Assembly (NCBI GenBank): GCA_007123885.1
Contig: SLGC01000155.1
Location: 1 to 32,130 of the forward strand
Origin: Bacteroidales bacterium
Lineage (GTDB): Bacteria; Bacteroidota; Bacteroidia; Bacteroidales; PUMT01
Reading direction: 5' to 3'
Length of the DNA stretch: 32,130 bases
In this document: piece by piece, positions 15,536-24,699 of the stretch
How positions within the stretch are numbered: position 1 is the first letter of the stretch
Layout: the number at the start of each line of letters is the position of its first letter
Made by a program: the position numbers and the translations under genes
Notes under the pieces: generated by a model
The model's database searches: none
The model's input: only the letters and a program-made list of their open reading frames with translations
Told to the model about the DNA's origin: nothing

Positions 15536-17714
15536 ATTATACGGGTCCGATCTGACTGCGGAAACAGGTGCAAGTATTTCCGGGTTTATTATTGAAAGTG
15601 ACAATGGAGAACCTGTTCCCTTTATCAATATTTTAATTGAAGGCACAAAGATAGGAACAATCACCGATGCGGGAGGGCATTACAGTCTGACAAATCTCCC
15701 CGAAGGAAAACAGAACCTGATTGTAACAGGAATGGGTTATGCAGTTACAAGAATTGAACTTGAAGTAAGGTCCGGACAAATCCTGGAACGCAACATTGAG
15801 GTTCAATACCAGGGCATCAACCTTGATGAGATAGTTATCACTTCTTCACCCGTAGCACGCGGGTTCCGTTACCAGCCTGATAATATATATACCGGCGAGG
15901 AGCTGCAAAAGCGGCCCGATATTTCCTTTGGCGAGATGCTTGACGGAGAGCCCGGCATTGCAATGAGATCAATGGGACCAACCCCAAGCCGGCCGGTTAT
16001 AAGGGGGCTCGATGGAGGCCGTATACTGATTCTTCAAAACGGTGAACGGATGGGTGATGTATCGGAAACTTCAGCAGGTCATGCCATATCAATGGATCCC
16101 CTGAGTTCCAGCAGGGTGGAGGTCGTTCGCGGACCGGCCAGCCTCCTTTACGGTTCAAGTGCTATTGGCGGGGTCATAAACCTGATGACTGCAGATATTC
16201 CTGATAACTGGGATAAAGGTCCTTCCGGAGTGGTATCGTTGCAGGGTGCTTCCAACAACAACATGGGAGCGGGTTTCGGCAGGTATACATGGGGAAATGA
16301 AAACCGGGCTGCATCAGGCCGTTTCGGATACCGGAAAGCCGGAGATGTCACGACACCGCTCGGGGTTGTACCCAGTACATATATGGAGAACTATGACGGT
16401 TCACTTGGAATCGGATTTAATAATGACCGGCTCAACGGAGGATTTAATGTGGGACTGGGCAGGCAGCATTACGGGATTCCCGAAGAACTTGACGATCCCG
16501 ATGAAAGTGTGGAAGTGCGTATCCGGCAGCAGCTTATGCAGGGGAGATTGCAGTTCCGGGTAAATGATTTTTTTGACAGGGCCCAGTTCCGGATGCATGC
16601 CTCACGGTTTATCCAGCAGGAAGTAGAGATGGAATTTGAAGATGGCATACTGGAGGAGGATGTGGAAATTGAATTCAATTCCATGAATTTCAGCTCAACG
16701 CTTACCATTCAGCACAAACCGGTTGGGATTTTTGACCGTGGTGCTATCGGCCTGAATATTTATGGGCGAAAACTCGATATATCGGGCGATGATGCCTTCA
16801 CTCCCAATGAGGAACGCATAAATTTAGGGGTTTTCACATTCCAGGAGGTCCCTGTTTCGAGGATCATGCGGTTTCAATTTGGCGGAAGGATCGATTTTTT
16901 GCGGGCAACTGCTCTTCCCAATGAGTTCCTTGATATGAACATAAGCCGCAGTACCTTTGTTTATGCAGGTTCGGCGGGAATTAACCTGCGGCCGGTCGAA
17001 GGCCTGGAGATTGGGGGACAGCTTGCAAGATCGCACCGTTATCCGATGCTTGAAGAACTTTTTGCCTATGGCCCCCATCTTTGTGCCGGACTTTATGAGA
17101 TCGGAAGTATCGATCTGAGAGACGAGATCGGATATGGAGGCGATCTGTTCGTCAGGTTGTCAAAAGGCAGGATCCATATTGAGGCTGCCGGTTTTTACAA
17201 CCACTTCAACAACTATATCATTATGCAGCCTACCGGTGAGATTGATGAGGGCTCAGGGTTGCCCGTGGTTGAATATCAGAGTGACAGGGCAAGGATGTAT
17301 GGCGGGGAGGTTTCTGCCGGAATGGATATATTCAAAGGTCTCAAGGCAGATCTTGGCGTAGATTATGTTTTGGGTCAGCGGCTGGCAGAAGAAAAGGAAT
17401 TTTTACCTTTTATGCCTCCTTTCAGGTTCTCGGCAAAACTCGAATATGACTACGGAAAAGGATGGATCGGTTCCCGTGCCCGTGCAATAAGTGCACAGAA
17501 CCGGGTAGCACCTGAGGAAGATAGTACAGATGGGTATACCCTGCTTGATATTAATGCCGGTTACCGTCTGAACAGTACCGGACAGCATATCCTTATTCTA
17601 AGGGTGCAGAACATTCTTGACATTGTTTACCGTGATCATCTTACCAGGATCGAGGAGAGAAATTTCCCTATGCCTGGCAGGAATTTCAGTCTTGCATACA
17701 GGTGGTTCTTTTAA
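15489..17714 (+). CDS. TonB-dependent receptor, ZnuD-like (module 2)
   Basis: A 741-residue outer-membrane receptor with a clean signal peptide (MKLLIFCLLILFNSVKLYGS), a carboxypeptidase-regulatory-like domain (about 30-110), TonB-box-like DEIVITSSP, plug with RPVIRGLDGGRILILQNGER, ETSAGHAISMDPLSSSRVEV and VRGPASLLYGSSAIGGVI, and a barrel ending in RNFSLAYRWFF. Alignment by eye with the receptor at 10079-12307 is nearly gap-free from end to end, including the last 20 residues and the acidic barrel segment (MEFEDGILEEDVEIEF here). The two are recent or strongly constrained duplicates. Likely substrate is zinc or another metal species, inferred from ZnuD-like plug features and the His-rich partner. 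It is probably cotranscribed with the gene at 14805. Confidence 0.92.
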   Translation: MKLLIFCLLILFNSVKLYGSDLTAETGASISGFIIESDNGEPVPFINILIEGTKIGTITDAGGHYSLTNLPEGKQNLIVTGMGYAVTRIELEVRSGQILERNIEVQYQGINLDEIVITSSPVARGFRYQPDNIYTGEELQKRPDISFGEMLDGEPGIAMRSMGPTPSRPVIRGLDGGRILILQNGERMGDVSETSAGHAISMDPLSSSRVEVVRGPASLLYGSSAIGGVINLMTADIPDNWDKGPSGVVSLQGASNNNMGAGFGRYTWGNENRAASGRFGYRKAGDVTTPLGVVPSTYMENYDGSLGIGFNNDRLNGGFNVGLGRQHYGIPEELDDPDESVEVRIRQQLMQGRLQFRVNDFFDRAQFRMHASRFIQQEVEMEFEDGILEEDVEIEFNSMNFSSTLTIQHKPVGIFDRGAIGLNIYGRKLDISGDDAFTPNEERINLGVFTFQEVPVSRIMRFQFGGRIDFLRATALPNEFLDMNISRSTFVYAGSAGINLRPVEGLEIGGQLARSHRYPMLEELFAYGPHLCAGLYEIGSIDLRDEIGYGGDLFVRLSKGRIHIEAAGFYNHFNNYIIMQPTGEIDEGSGLPVVEYQSDRARMYGGEVSAGMDIFKGLKADLGVDYVLGQRLAEEKEFLPFMPPFRFSAKLEYDYGKGWIGSRARAISAQNRVAPEEDSTDGYTLLDINAGYRLNSTGQHILILRVQNILDIVYRDHLTRIEERNFPMPGRNFSLAYRWFF

Positions 17715-17997
17715 CAGCAATACCCGGTTAAGATTCCCCACGCATCATACCCGCGTATGCTTTGCCAGGCCACCATCGTATGGTTAATTACCTGATACAT
17801 GACTTATTTTCATCAGTGACCGTCAAAATCAAAAACAGATTATCCTAAACAGGAATTTGGGTACCTGAATTAAACAATATAATTACAGGATATTGCAGAA
17901 GCCATACGATACTTGTTAAAAAATTAATAGAAGTATATACATGAGTAGAATAATGAATAATTATAAATTAATTTCCAGTCCAAAAAGCCATAAAACC

Positions 17998-20475
17998 ATG
18001 AAACTTTTCAAATTATTAAACATGTTCATCCTTAGTGTGCAGATTATGAGCATTATGCCAGCCAGTGCAAATTACAGGCAGGATAATAATTCCGGTATTT
18101 ACGGAAGGGTATTACACGATGGGGAAGGTGCCCCCTTTGTAACCGTCCATATAAAGGGAACATCAACCGGCACCTCTACCGATGCCGATGGATACTTCAG
18201 GCTTGATGGCATTCCTTCCGGCAGGCATATCATTATGATTCAGGGCATAGGATACGAAAATAAAGAGTCAACTATGCGTCTGGCACCCGGGAGGATCATG
18301 GAGATTGAATTCAATATTGAACAGGATTTCCTGCTTATGGAACAGGTCGTTGTATCGGGCAGCAGGGTAGGAGCGCTAAGGTATCTGCCCGGATCTGCCG
18401 GGATATTGACAAGCCGTGAATTACGGGCCATAGCACCGTTGAGCGGGAATGAAGTCCTTCGCACCATAACCGGCGTCCATGTTGTGGAGGAGGAGGGTGC
18501 AGGATTGCGCGCCAATATCGGGATCAGGGGTCTGGATCCGGATAAGAGCAGGAATGTCCTGATGCTTGAGGATGGAATTCCTGTAGCACTCGGTCCTTAC
18601 GGTGAGCCGGAAATGTACTTTACACCGGGCATTGACAGGATGAGCGGGATTGAGGTACTTAAAGGCAGCGGTTCAATTCTTTACGGCCCTCAAACCATTG
18701 GCGGTGTGATCAATTACATCACAGCCGATCCCCCGGTGGAGAGCTCCGGGTTTGCGAGATTCAGCGGCGGACAGGGAGGCTATTATACCGGAAACCTGGG
18801 TTACGGCAATACTTTAGGGAATACCGGCTTTACTGTCAACTACCTCAGGAGACAGGCAGAAAACCTGGGCCAGACTCAATTTATTCTTGATGATATAAAT
18901 AGTAAAATCCGTTTTGATGCCTCTCCCCGTTCAGATATCATGGTGAAGCTCGGAATTTACAATGAGAATTCCAATTCCACTTACGTGGGACTGACCCAGT
19001 CCATGTTTGATGCCGACAAATATGACTTTGCCAGGATCGCACCAGACGACAGGCTTGAGGTGCGGCGTTACTCTATCGGTGTCACCCACAATTTCAGGGC
19101 GAATGAAAACCTGCAGCTCAATACTGCCGCCTATGCCTACACAACAACAAGAAACTGGAAAAGGCAGGATTTTACATATGATGCCGGAGCATCAAACCTG
19201 ACCGGAATAAACTGGGGTGACAACGGTTTACGGGATGGTGCAATTTATCTGAGAAACAGTACAGGAAACCGCAACAGGCAGTTCGAGGTTGCTGGGATCG
19301 AGCCCAGGCTTACATACCGGTATAGCTTCGGCGGAAGGGAAAACATTCTGGATGCCGGCACCCGGCTGCTTTATGAACGTGCCTACGAGCAAAGGGTGGA
19401 TGGCACTTCTGCTACAGCCACATCAGGAAACCTTCGTAATGACGAGGTAAGGACAGGACATGCATTGAGCGCTTTTGCGCAGAACAAGATGATTGTCAAT
19501 GACAGGCTCTCCTTAACTGCCGGGATCCGAGCCGAAGCCCTGCAATATGAACGTCGCATTCTCCGGTCAAACCATGCCGATACTGATATCAGGAACACAA
19601 CCAGGGTGGCTGAAATTATACCCGGCGGGGGGTTTAACTTCAACTTCACCGACGGGATCGGGCTGTTTGGCGGTGTGCACAGGGGATTCGCACCTCCCCG
19701 CATAAAGGATGCTATAAGCAATGATGGTACAGATTTGGAACTGGATGCTGAAAAGAGTTGGAACTATGAACTTGGAATGAGGAATGAGTTTTCCAATATC
19801 GCAAAGTTTAATGTTACCCTCTTCCTTATGGAATTCTCAAACCAGGTGATACCGGTTTCCGAATCTTCAGGAGGTGCGGGTGCAGGTCTTATAAACGGTG
19901 GGCGCACTAACCACCGGGGAATAGAAGGGGAGCTGCTTCTTGATATCTCAGTACTTTCAGGTATGCGTGGTAATATGGTGATGGCTGTTAATTCTACTAT
20001 TACCGAATCCAATTTTTCGGGCGACCGGTTTGTTGCACAGTATTACTGCCATCACGTTGATGAGGTTATATACATGAATATTAAAGGCAACCGCACTCCT
20101 TACGCTCCCGCTTTCACTTCATCGGCTTATCTTCAGTATGAGACCGACCGGGGGTTTGGCTTCAGACTGAAAGGGCAATTCACCGGAAGCCAGTATACCG
20201 ATGTTCTTAATACCGGATATGTCAATGAATGGTTTGAAAAATCAGCAGCAGATGACCATAACTATTACCAGGCTACTGCAAATGGCCGCATAGGGATGAT
20301 GCCCTCATATTTTATAATGGATGTATCGGCATGGTACAGCCTCTCATCAGGGATCGCAGTAAACATGCAGGTAAGGAACCTGTTTGATCAAAGATATATC
20401 GTTTCCCGCAGGCCGCAGGGCATAAGGGTCGGGTTGCCCAGGATGGTCAACGCAGGCATAAGCTATAATTTTTAA
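17998..20475 (+). CDS. TonB-dependent receptor, FecA-like
   Basis: An outer-membrane receptor of about 825 residues. A first ATG is at 17941, but the one at 17998 puts the signal peptide at the N-terminus (MKLFKLLNMFILSVQIMSIM, cleavage near ASA-N). Then come a carboxypeptidase-regulatory-like domain (GIYGRVLHDGEGAPFVTVHI and onwards), a TonB-box-like MEQVVVSGSR, and a plug with NIGIRGLDPDKSRNVLMLED, GIPVALGPYGEPEMYFTPGI and EVLKGSGSILYGPQTIGGVI, which closely resembles FecA-type ferric citrate receptors. The barrel ends in AGISYNF. It is a different subfamily from the two upstream receptors. Ferric dicitrate or another iron chelate is the most likely substrate, but no FecR/FecI pair is adjacent. 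It follows module 2 by 283 bases. Confidence 0.9.
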   Translation: MKLFKLLNMFILSVQIMSIMPASANYRQDNNSGIYGRVLHDGEGAPFVTVHIKGTSTGTSTDADGYFRLDGIPSGRHIIMIQGIGYENKESTMRLAPGRIMEIEFNIEQDFLLMEQVVVSGSRVGALRYLPGSAGILTSRELRAIAPLSGNEVLRTITGVHVVEEEGAGLRANIGIRGLDPDKSRNVLMLEDGIPVALGPYGEPEMYFTPGIDRMSGIEVLKGSGSILYGPQTIGGVINYITADPPVESSGFARFSGGQGGYYTGNLGYGNTLGNTGFTVNYLRRQAENLGQTQFILDDINSKIRFDASPRSDIMVKLGIYNENSNSTYVGLTQSMFDADKYDFARIAPDDRLEVRRYSIGVTHNFRANENLQLNTAAYAYTTTRNWKRQDFTYDAGASNLTGINWGDNGLRDGAIYLRNSTGNRNRQFEVAGIEPRLTYRYSFGGRENILDAGTRLLYERAYEQRVDGTSATATSGNLRNDEVRTGHALSAFAQNKMIVNDRLSLTAGIRAEALQYERRILRSNHADTDIRNTTRVAEIIPGGGFNFNFTDGIGLFGGVHRGFAPPRIKDAISNDGTDLELDAEKSWNYELGMRNEFSNIAKFNVTLFLMEFSNQVIPVSESSGGAGAGLINGGRTNHRGIEGELLLDISVLSGMRGNMVMAVNSTITESNFSGDRFVAQYYCHHVDEVIYMNIKGNRTPYAPAFTSSAYLQYETDRGFGFRLKGQFTGSQYTDVLNTGYVNEWFEKSAADDHNYYQATANGRIGMMPSYFIMDVSAWYSLSSGIAVNMQVRNLFDQRYIVSRRPQGIRVGLPRMVNAGISYNF

Positions 20476-20542
20476 CTTGCTATCACGGCATCATATCCGA
20501 GATCAAACTGTGGGGAAGGCTTTACGGGAGAAATTCCTGAAA

Positions 20543-20582
20543 AAAAAACATGGGGAGGTCTATGGGCCTTCCCATGTTTTTT
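20543..20582. terminator. strong bidirectional terminator
   Basis: AAAAAACATGGG at 20543-20554 pairs with CCCATGTTTTTT at 20571-20582. Four further pairs (one G-U) extend the stem inwards to an 8-base loop. The A-run on one side and T-run on the other make it an intrinsic terminator on both strands, between the converging FecA-like receptor (ends 20475) and ddl (ends 20606). Confidence 0.85.
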
Positions 20583-20605
20583 GCTGTATTGCATTTCAGG
20601 AGATA

Positions 20606-21598
20606 TTACCGGCCTGTTTTTTTGGAATCAATGGCATCTTCTATGGCCATGGTGAATAGTTCCGGAATATCCAATCCAAGTGCTTCTGCCTGCTGCGGAA
20701 TGATACTGGTGTCGGTCATTCCGGGGACTGTATTTATTTCCAGGAAATAAAACCTGTCATTATCGAGAATATAATCAACCCGCACAATTCCCCGGCAATC
20801 GAGCACATCATAGATCAGTGAAGAAATTTCCTGACACTTCCCGGTAAGGTCCTTTGAAATTCTTGCAGGTGTTATCTCATCCGCCTGCCTGTTGTATTTT
20901 GCATCGAAATCAAAAAACTCATTCTTGCTCACTATCTCGGTCAGCGGAAAAAGTATCTGCCTGTCTGTACTTTTGAAGACCCCGCCTGTAAGTTCGGTGC
21001 CGCTTATATATTCTTCAATTATCACCTCGCTGTCTTCGGCCAGGGCTTTTTCAACGGCATCCTTTACCTGAGATTCACTGGTAATCCTTGATACACCGAA
21101 ACTTGACCCTCCGTTATTTGGTTTTATAAAACAGGGAAGGCCTATTTCTGCCACTATTCTCCGGGGGTCATACCTGTCACCCTTGCGAACCAGCATGGCT
21201 TTTGGTGAGAGTATTCCAAAATTATTGAGAAATCCTTTACATACATACTTATTGAAGGTAAGGGCCGAGGTCAGCACTCCACAGGTAGTATAAGGGATAT
21301 CAAGCAGATCAAAATATGCCTGTAGTTTTCCATCTTCGCCCGGAGTACCATGAATGGCCATAAAGACACAGTCAAAGAGAATCTTTTCCCCGTCACGGGT
21401 AAAGGAAAAATCATTTTTATCAATTTCAGGTCCGGGATCATCTATAGTGCCATTGATCCACCTGTCATCTTTTATCGTTACCATCCAGGGTCTGTATAGC
21501 TTCTTGTTAAGTGCCCCAATGATGTTGGCGGCACTTGCAACGGAAACGATGTATTCCGATGAGTCTCCGCCGGCAACTACGGCAATGTTTTTCTGCAT
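20606..21598 (-). CDS. ddl: D-alanine--D-alanine ligase
   Basis: A 330-residue ATP-grasp ligase joining two D-alanines for the peptidoglycan precursor in the cytosol. Visible: the N-terminal substrate-binding motif AGGDSSEYIVSVASA (about residues 8-22), the GTPGEDGKLQAYFDLLDIPYT segment of the family (first part GTPGEDGKLQ, about 85-94), ATP-grasp strands with CFIKPNNGGSSFGVS and VIIEEYISGTELTGGVF, and the Mg-binding end segment RVDYILDNDRFYFLEINTVP followed by GMTD. Length is normal. It is the last gene of a minus-strand run with rluD, a T9SS cargo gene and a PASTA gene, a neighbourhood that suits cell-envelope growth. A 188-base gap separates it from rluD, so it may also have its own promoter. 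It ends at the strong terminator. Confidence 0.95.
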   Translation of the reverse strand: MQKNIAVVAGGDSSEYIVSVASAANIIGALNKKLYRPWMVTIKDDRWINGTIDDPGPEIDKNDFSFTRDGEKILFDCVFMAIHGTPGEDGKLQAYFDLLDIPYTTCGVLTSALTFNKYVCKGFLNNFGILSPKAMLVRKGDRYDPRRIVAEIGLPCFIKPNNGGSSFGVSRITSESQVKDAVEKALAEDSEVIIEEYISGTELTGGVFKSTDRQILFPLTEIVSKNEFFDFDAKYNRQADEITPARISKDLTGKCQEISSLIYDVLDCRGIVRVDYILDNDRFYFLEINTVPGMTDTSIIPQQAEALGLDIPELFTMAIEDAIDSKKTGR

Positions 21599-21631
21599 TT
21601 TTTATAGGATTAATTACCGGATTATTTAACG

Positions 21632-21639
21632 CAAAATTA
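21632..21639 (-). promoter_or_regulatory. possible -7 element upstream of ddl
   Basis: TAATTTTG on the minus strand (plus-strand 21632-21639) matches TAnnTTTG and lies 33 bases before the ddl start. No TTG is found at the expected -33 distance, so the call rests on one box only. Confidence 0.3.
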
Positions 21640-21786
21640 AAAAATCCCTGATTGGATATATAAAAGTATGGTCGTTTATCATCATAAGCTGATCCGGCTC
21701 GGCATAACTTGAACTTGATCGAAATAAAGCACCTTATTATGAAAATTTAGTAGATAATATATTACTATTTGCATGGAGCGGAAAAT

Positions 21787-22842
21787 TTACATGGCAGCTT
21801 CATCTTCCCTTGATCCTGTATATCTCCTCCATTTTTCCAGCAGTTCATTCATGTCACCGGGCAGGGGAGATTCAAAATGGAGCTCTTTTCCTGATACCGG
21901 GTGGGTAAATCCCAGTGTTTTTGCGTGAAGTGCATGCCGGGAAAGTATCTTGAAACAATTCTGGACAAACTGCCTGTACTTTGTAAAGGTGGTCCCCCTT
22001 AAAATGCGGTCGCCCCCGTATCTTTCGTCATTGAACAGCGGATGGCCGATGTGTTCCAGATGAACCCTTATCTGGTGTGTTCTTCCTGTTTCAAGCCGGC
22101 ATTCAACGAGGCAAATGTAACCGAAGTTTTCAATAACCCGGTAATGGGTGACTGCATGCTTGCCTTCCCCGGCTTCCGGAGAAAATACGTCCATTTTCAT
22201 TCTGTCTCTACGGTGGCGCCCGATATTTCCTATTATGGTTCCTTCATCCGGTTCAGGTACACCCCAGACTATTGCAAGGTATTCCCTCCTGGTCTTCCTG
22301 TCGAAGAACTGCTTTGCCAGCCTGTTCATTGCCAGTTCAGATTTGGCAATTACCAGCAGTCCACTGGTGTTTTTATCTATCCTGTGCACCAGTCCGGGTC
22401 TCATCTCTCCCGATTTAAACAAAGGCAGATCCCTGAATCTCCATGCAAGTGCATTTACCAGGGTTCCTGTATAATTGCCATGGCCGGGATGCACAACCAT
22501 ACCTGCTTCCTTATCGACCACCACAAGATGGTCATCTTCATACATGACATTAACCGGAATATCCTCGGGAACAAGTTCAATATCCCTGGGAGGGTAGGCC
22601 ATCACGATGGTGATTATATCTCCTGGCCTGACTTTATAGCTGGGCTTGACAGGGTTGTCGTTTACCAGTATGTTTCCTGCGGCAGCAGCATTTTGGATCC
22701 GGTTTCTTGATATATTTTCGATGCGGTTAACAAGGAACTTATCCACACGAAGAAGTTTCTGGCCCGGGTCGGCCACAAATCTGTAATGTTCATATAAATC
22801 GGCTGATTCTTTCAGGTCATTGCCGGCCGGAACTTTTGACAT
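21787..22842 (-). CDS. rluD: RluA/RluD-family 23S rRNA pseudouridine synthase
   Basis: A 351-residue pseudouridine synthase converting specific uridines of rRNA. An S4 RNA-binding domain occupies about residues 28-80 (LLRVDKFLVNRIENISRNRI, then NILVNDNPVKPSYKVRPGD). The catalytic domain follows with YEDDHLVVVDKEAGMVVHPG (101-120) and HRIDKNTSGLLVIAKS (153-168), in which Asp156 is the expected nucleophile. RTHQIRVHLEHIGHPLFND is the usual C-terminal motif. Length and S4 domain fit the RluD subfamily, which modifies helix 69; the exact target sites are inferred. It starts 12 bases after the T9SS cargo gene stop, suggesting cotranscription, and precedes ddl. Confidence 0.93.
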   Translation of the reverse strand: MSKVPAGNDLKESADLYEHYRFVADPGQKLLRVDKFLVNRIENISRNRIQNAAAAGNILVNDNPVKPSYKVRPGDIITIVMAYPPRDIELVPEDIPVNVMYEDDHLVVVDKEAGMVVHPGHGNYTGTLVNALAWRFRDLPLFKSGEMRPGLVHRIDKNTSGLLVIAKSELAMNRLAKQFFDRKTRREYLAIVWGVPEPDEGTIIGNIGRHRRDRMKMDVFSPEAGEGKHAVTHYRVIENFGYICLVECRLETGRTHQIRVHLEHIGHPLFNDERYGGDRILRGTTFTKYRQFVQNCFKILSRHALHAKTLGFTHPVSGKELHFESPLPGDMNELLEKWRRYTGSREDEAAM

Positions 22843-22854
22843 CGATAGAATGCT

Positions 22855-24699
22855 TTATTTTATGAGGATCTTTTTTGTTTCAACCCTTTTGCCGATTTCC
22901 GCATGAAGGAAGTAAACACCTGGTGGAAATGCGGACAGGATGATACTTTGTTCAAACCCGTTTCCCTGGTATACCACCTGGCCAACAGGATTGAACAGCC
23001 TGTATTTGACAAGGTTCCTTTCAACATCCGCATCAAGGTCTATGTAGAGAATATTGCCTGCCGGATTAGGATAAATTTTGATAACCGAATTTTTCGCCTG
23101 CTCCTTTACCGCAGTTTTGGGCGGGCCGCCTAAAAAAGGTCTGATCATAAGCGAACCTTCGAAGGAAGTGTTTTTCCATTCTCCACTGATGTTGTAAAAA
23201 ATGCGGTTTTTATTATTGTTGTTCACATCCCATCCTATATTCAGGAACTCGGGTGTAGTCTGGATTATTCCTACATAAAATACCCGGGGAACTTCAATCG
23301 GGGAATCCAGATAATAGGTATGGAACCTGTTAAGTTCATTCTCATAAAAAGGTCTTTCGCCTTCCTGAAAATAAAGCAGGTTTCCAGGCCTGCCGTTGTT
23401 ATCATCCCAAATGGCAAGATGAAAATAGTGGCGTGACATATGGTTTAGTGACTGATTAAAGTAAATGTCGACAGCCCGCAGCGTGTCGGTAAGATATGTT
23501 TTGAACCTGTATGCAATCCTCGCGTTTTCAGTCCCTCCCCCATGCAGACCATAGCCATTCTCGGCAGTCCCGTCATCAAGGGCAAAATAGTTGTCGAATA
23601 CCTGGAACAAGGAGATTGTATCATTGCCTTTGAAATCATTATCATCTGTTGATAACCAGGCTTTTATTTTAAATAGAGCAGAATCGCTGGAAGCAGATGC
23701 AAATGTATAGGCAATATCCTGATCGTATTCCAGTACCTGTTGGGGTCCGAGGGAGGCAGAACCCCCGGAAAAAGAATGTACAACCCTGTTCTCATGAACA
23801 TTATATATTGAAAAGTGCCTGTTTGCCGATCGCGGAACAATATCATTATTACGAATTGTAACGGGTACTGTGGATGCCATTTCAGCTGTCCTTCCGGCAT
23901 GAAAATGGGTCCACGGCATTGAGTTATAATTGTTCAGCAGCGAATACAATGTTTTAACAAAGGCAATATCCCTGAAGACTGTGTCTGCATGGCCCCTGTT
24001 TTTGTCGAGGTATACATAGTCGATATGCCAATGGTCGCAGTTGCTGATTGCCCCGGGATTAAAACGATTGTCTGCAACCGAGGCCAGGTTGCTGAACCGG
24101 AACCTGAAACCCTGATCCAGATAATGGGGATCATTGACCGGTATCATAACCAGCCTGAATTCATGGAGACTGTCGCCCGGTACCGACCATACCAGGGTCC
24201 ATGCATCTGATCCAGGTGAATAAAACTCCAGCCTGAGCGAATCATGGGACTGTGGCTTGTCACCTTTACCCTGGGGCTGGTAGAAAAAGCTCAGGTAAAT
24301 GCTGTCTGCGGGATTATAATCAAGATTTACAGGTCTTGATGTCAGGTGGTCAGCTACAAAGGGCCAGGTGGACGCATTCTCATAAAGGGCGCCTGTATGA
24401 TCTATGGCATCAAAGGTTGCAACACCTATTGAAACAGGGTTCACCGGATAATCATTGTTAATGAATACATACCTGTCGGACCATTTGTCCTGGTCAGGGT
24501 AAATGGCCGACCTGGAGAAATCATCAAAAAAAGGAAGCTCCAGCATACCGGTTCCGGTAGATTTCAGCCGGAAGCTCTGCCTGTAGTGTTCACGCACGGA
24601 ATGGTTTACCTCTATACCGGATAAAACTTCCTGTGAATATGAGGGAATTGATCCATATAGAAAAAGAACCAGACTAACGTATGACAATATTTTCATCAT
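22855..24699 (-). CDS. secreted protein with type IX (Por) sorting domain
   Basis: A protein of about 614 residues with a signal peptide (MKILSYVSLVLFLYGSIPSY) and a C-terminal type A T9SS sorting domain of about 75 residues: IKIYPNPAGNILYIDL, YRLFNPVGQVVYQG, ILSAFPPGVYFLHAEI and the closing TKKILIK. The long middle part (FDDFSRSAIYPDQDKWSDRY, many Tyr, Asn and Asp residues, repeated beta-strand stretches) looks like beta-sandwich modules and is not recognised as an enzyme. The frame extends to 24774, but the tandem ATGs at 24699/24696 directly precede the signal peptide. That start overlaps the end of the PASTA gene by about 26 bases, implying translational coupling. It implies an outer-membrane-crossing type IX system in this organism. 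Function unknown; probably surface-exposed or released. Confidence 0.85.
   Translation of the reverse strand: MMKILSYVSLVLFLYGSIPSYSQEVLSGIEVNHSVREHYRQSFRLKSTGTGMLELPFFDDFSRSAIYPDQDKWSDRYVFINNDYPVNPVSIGVATFDAIDHTGALYENASTWPFVADHLTSRPVNLDYNPADSIYLSFFYQPQGKGDKPQSHDSLRLEFYSPGSDAWTLVWSVPGDSLHEFRLVMIPVNDPHYLDQGFRFRFSNLASVADNRFNPGAISNCDHWHIDYVYLDKNRGHADTVFRDIAFVKTLYSLLNNYNSMPWTHFHAGRTAEMASTVPVTIRNNDIVPRSANRHFSIYNVHENRVVHSFSGGSASLGPQQVLEYDQDIAYTFASASSDSALFKIKAWLSTDDNDFKGNDTISLFQVFDNYFALDDGTAENGYGLHGGGTENARIAYRFKTYLTDTLRAVDIYFNQSLNHMSRHYFHLAIWDDNNGRPGNLLYFQEGERPFYENELNRFHTYYLDSPIEVPRVFYVGIIQTTPEFLNIGWDVNNNNKNRIFYNISGEWKNTSFEGSLMIRPFLGGPPKTAVKEQAKNSVIKIYPNPAGNILYIDLDADVERNLVKYRLFNPVGQVVYQGNGFEQSIILSAFPPGVYFLHAEIGKRVETKKILIK

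Noticed and set aside
22042-22710. 222-codon plus-strand open frame
   Set aside because: Lies fully inside the pseudouridine synthase gene on the other strand, whose S4 and HRID motifs are unmistakable; the frame has no family features.
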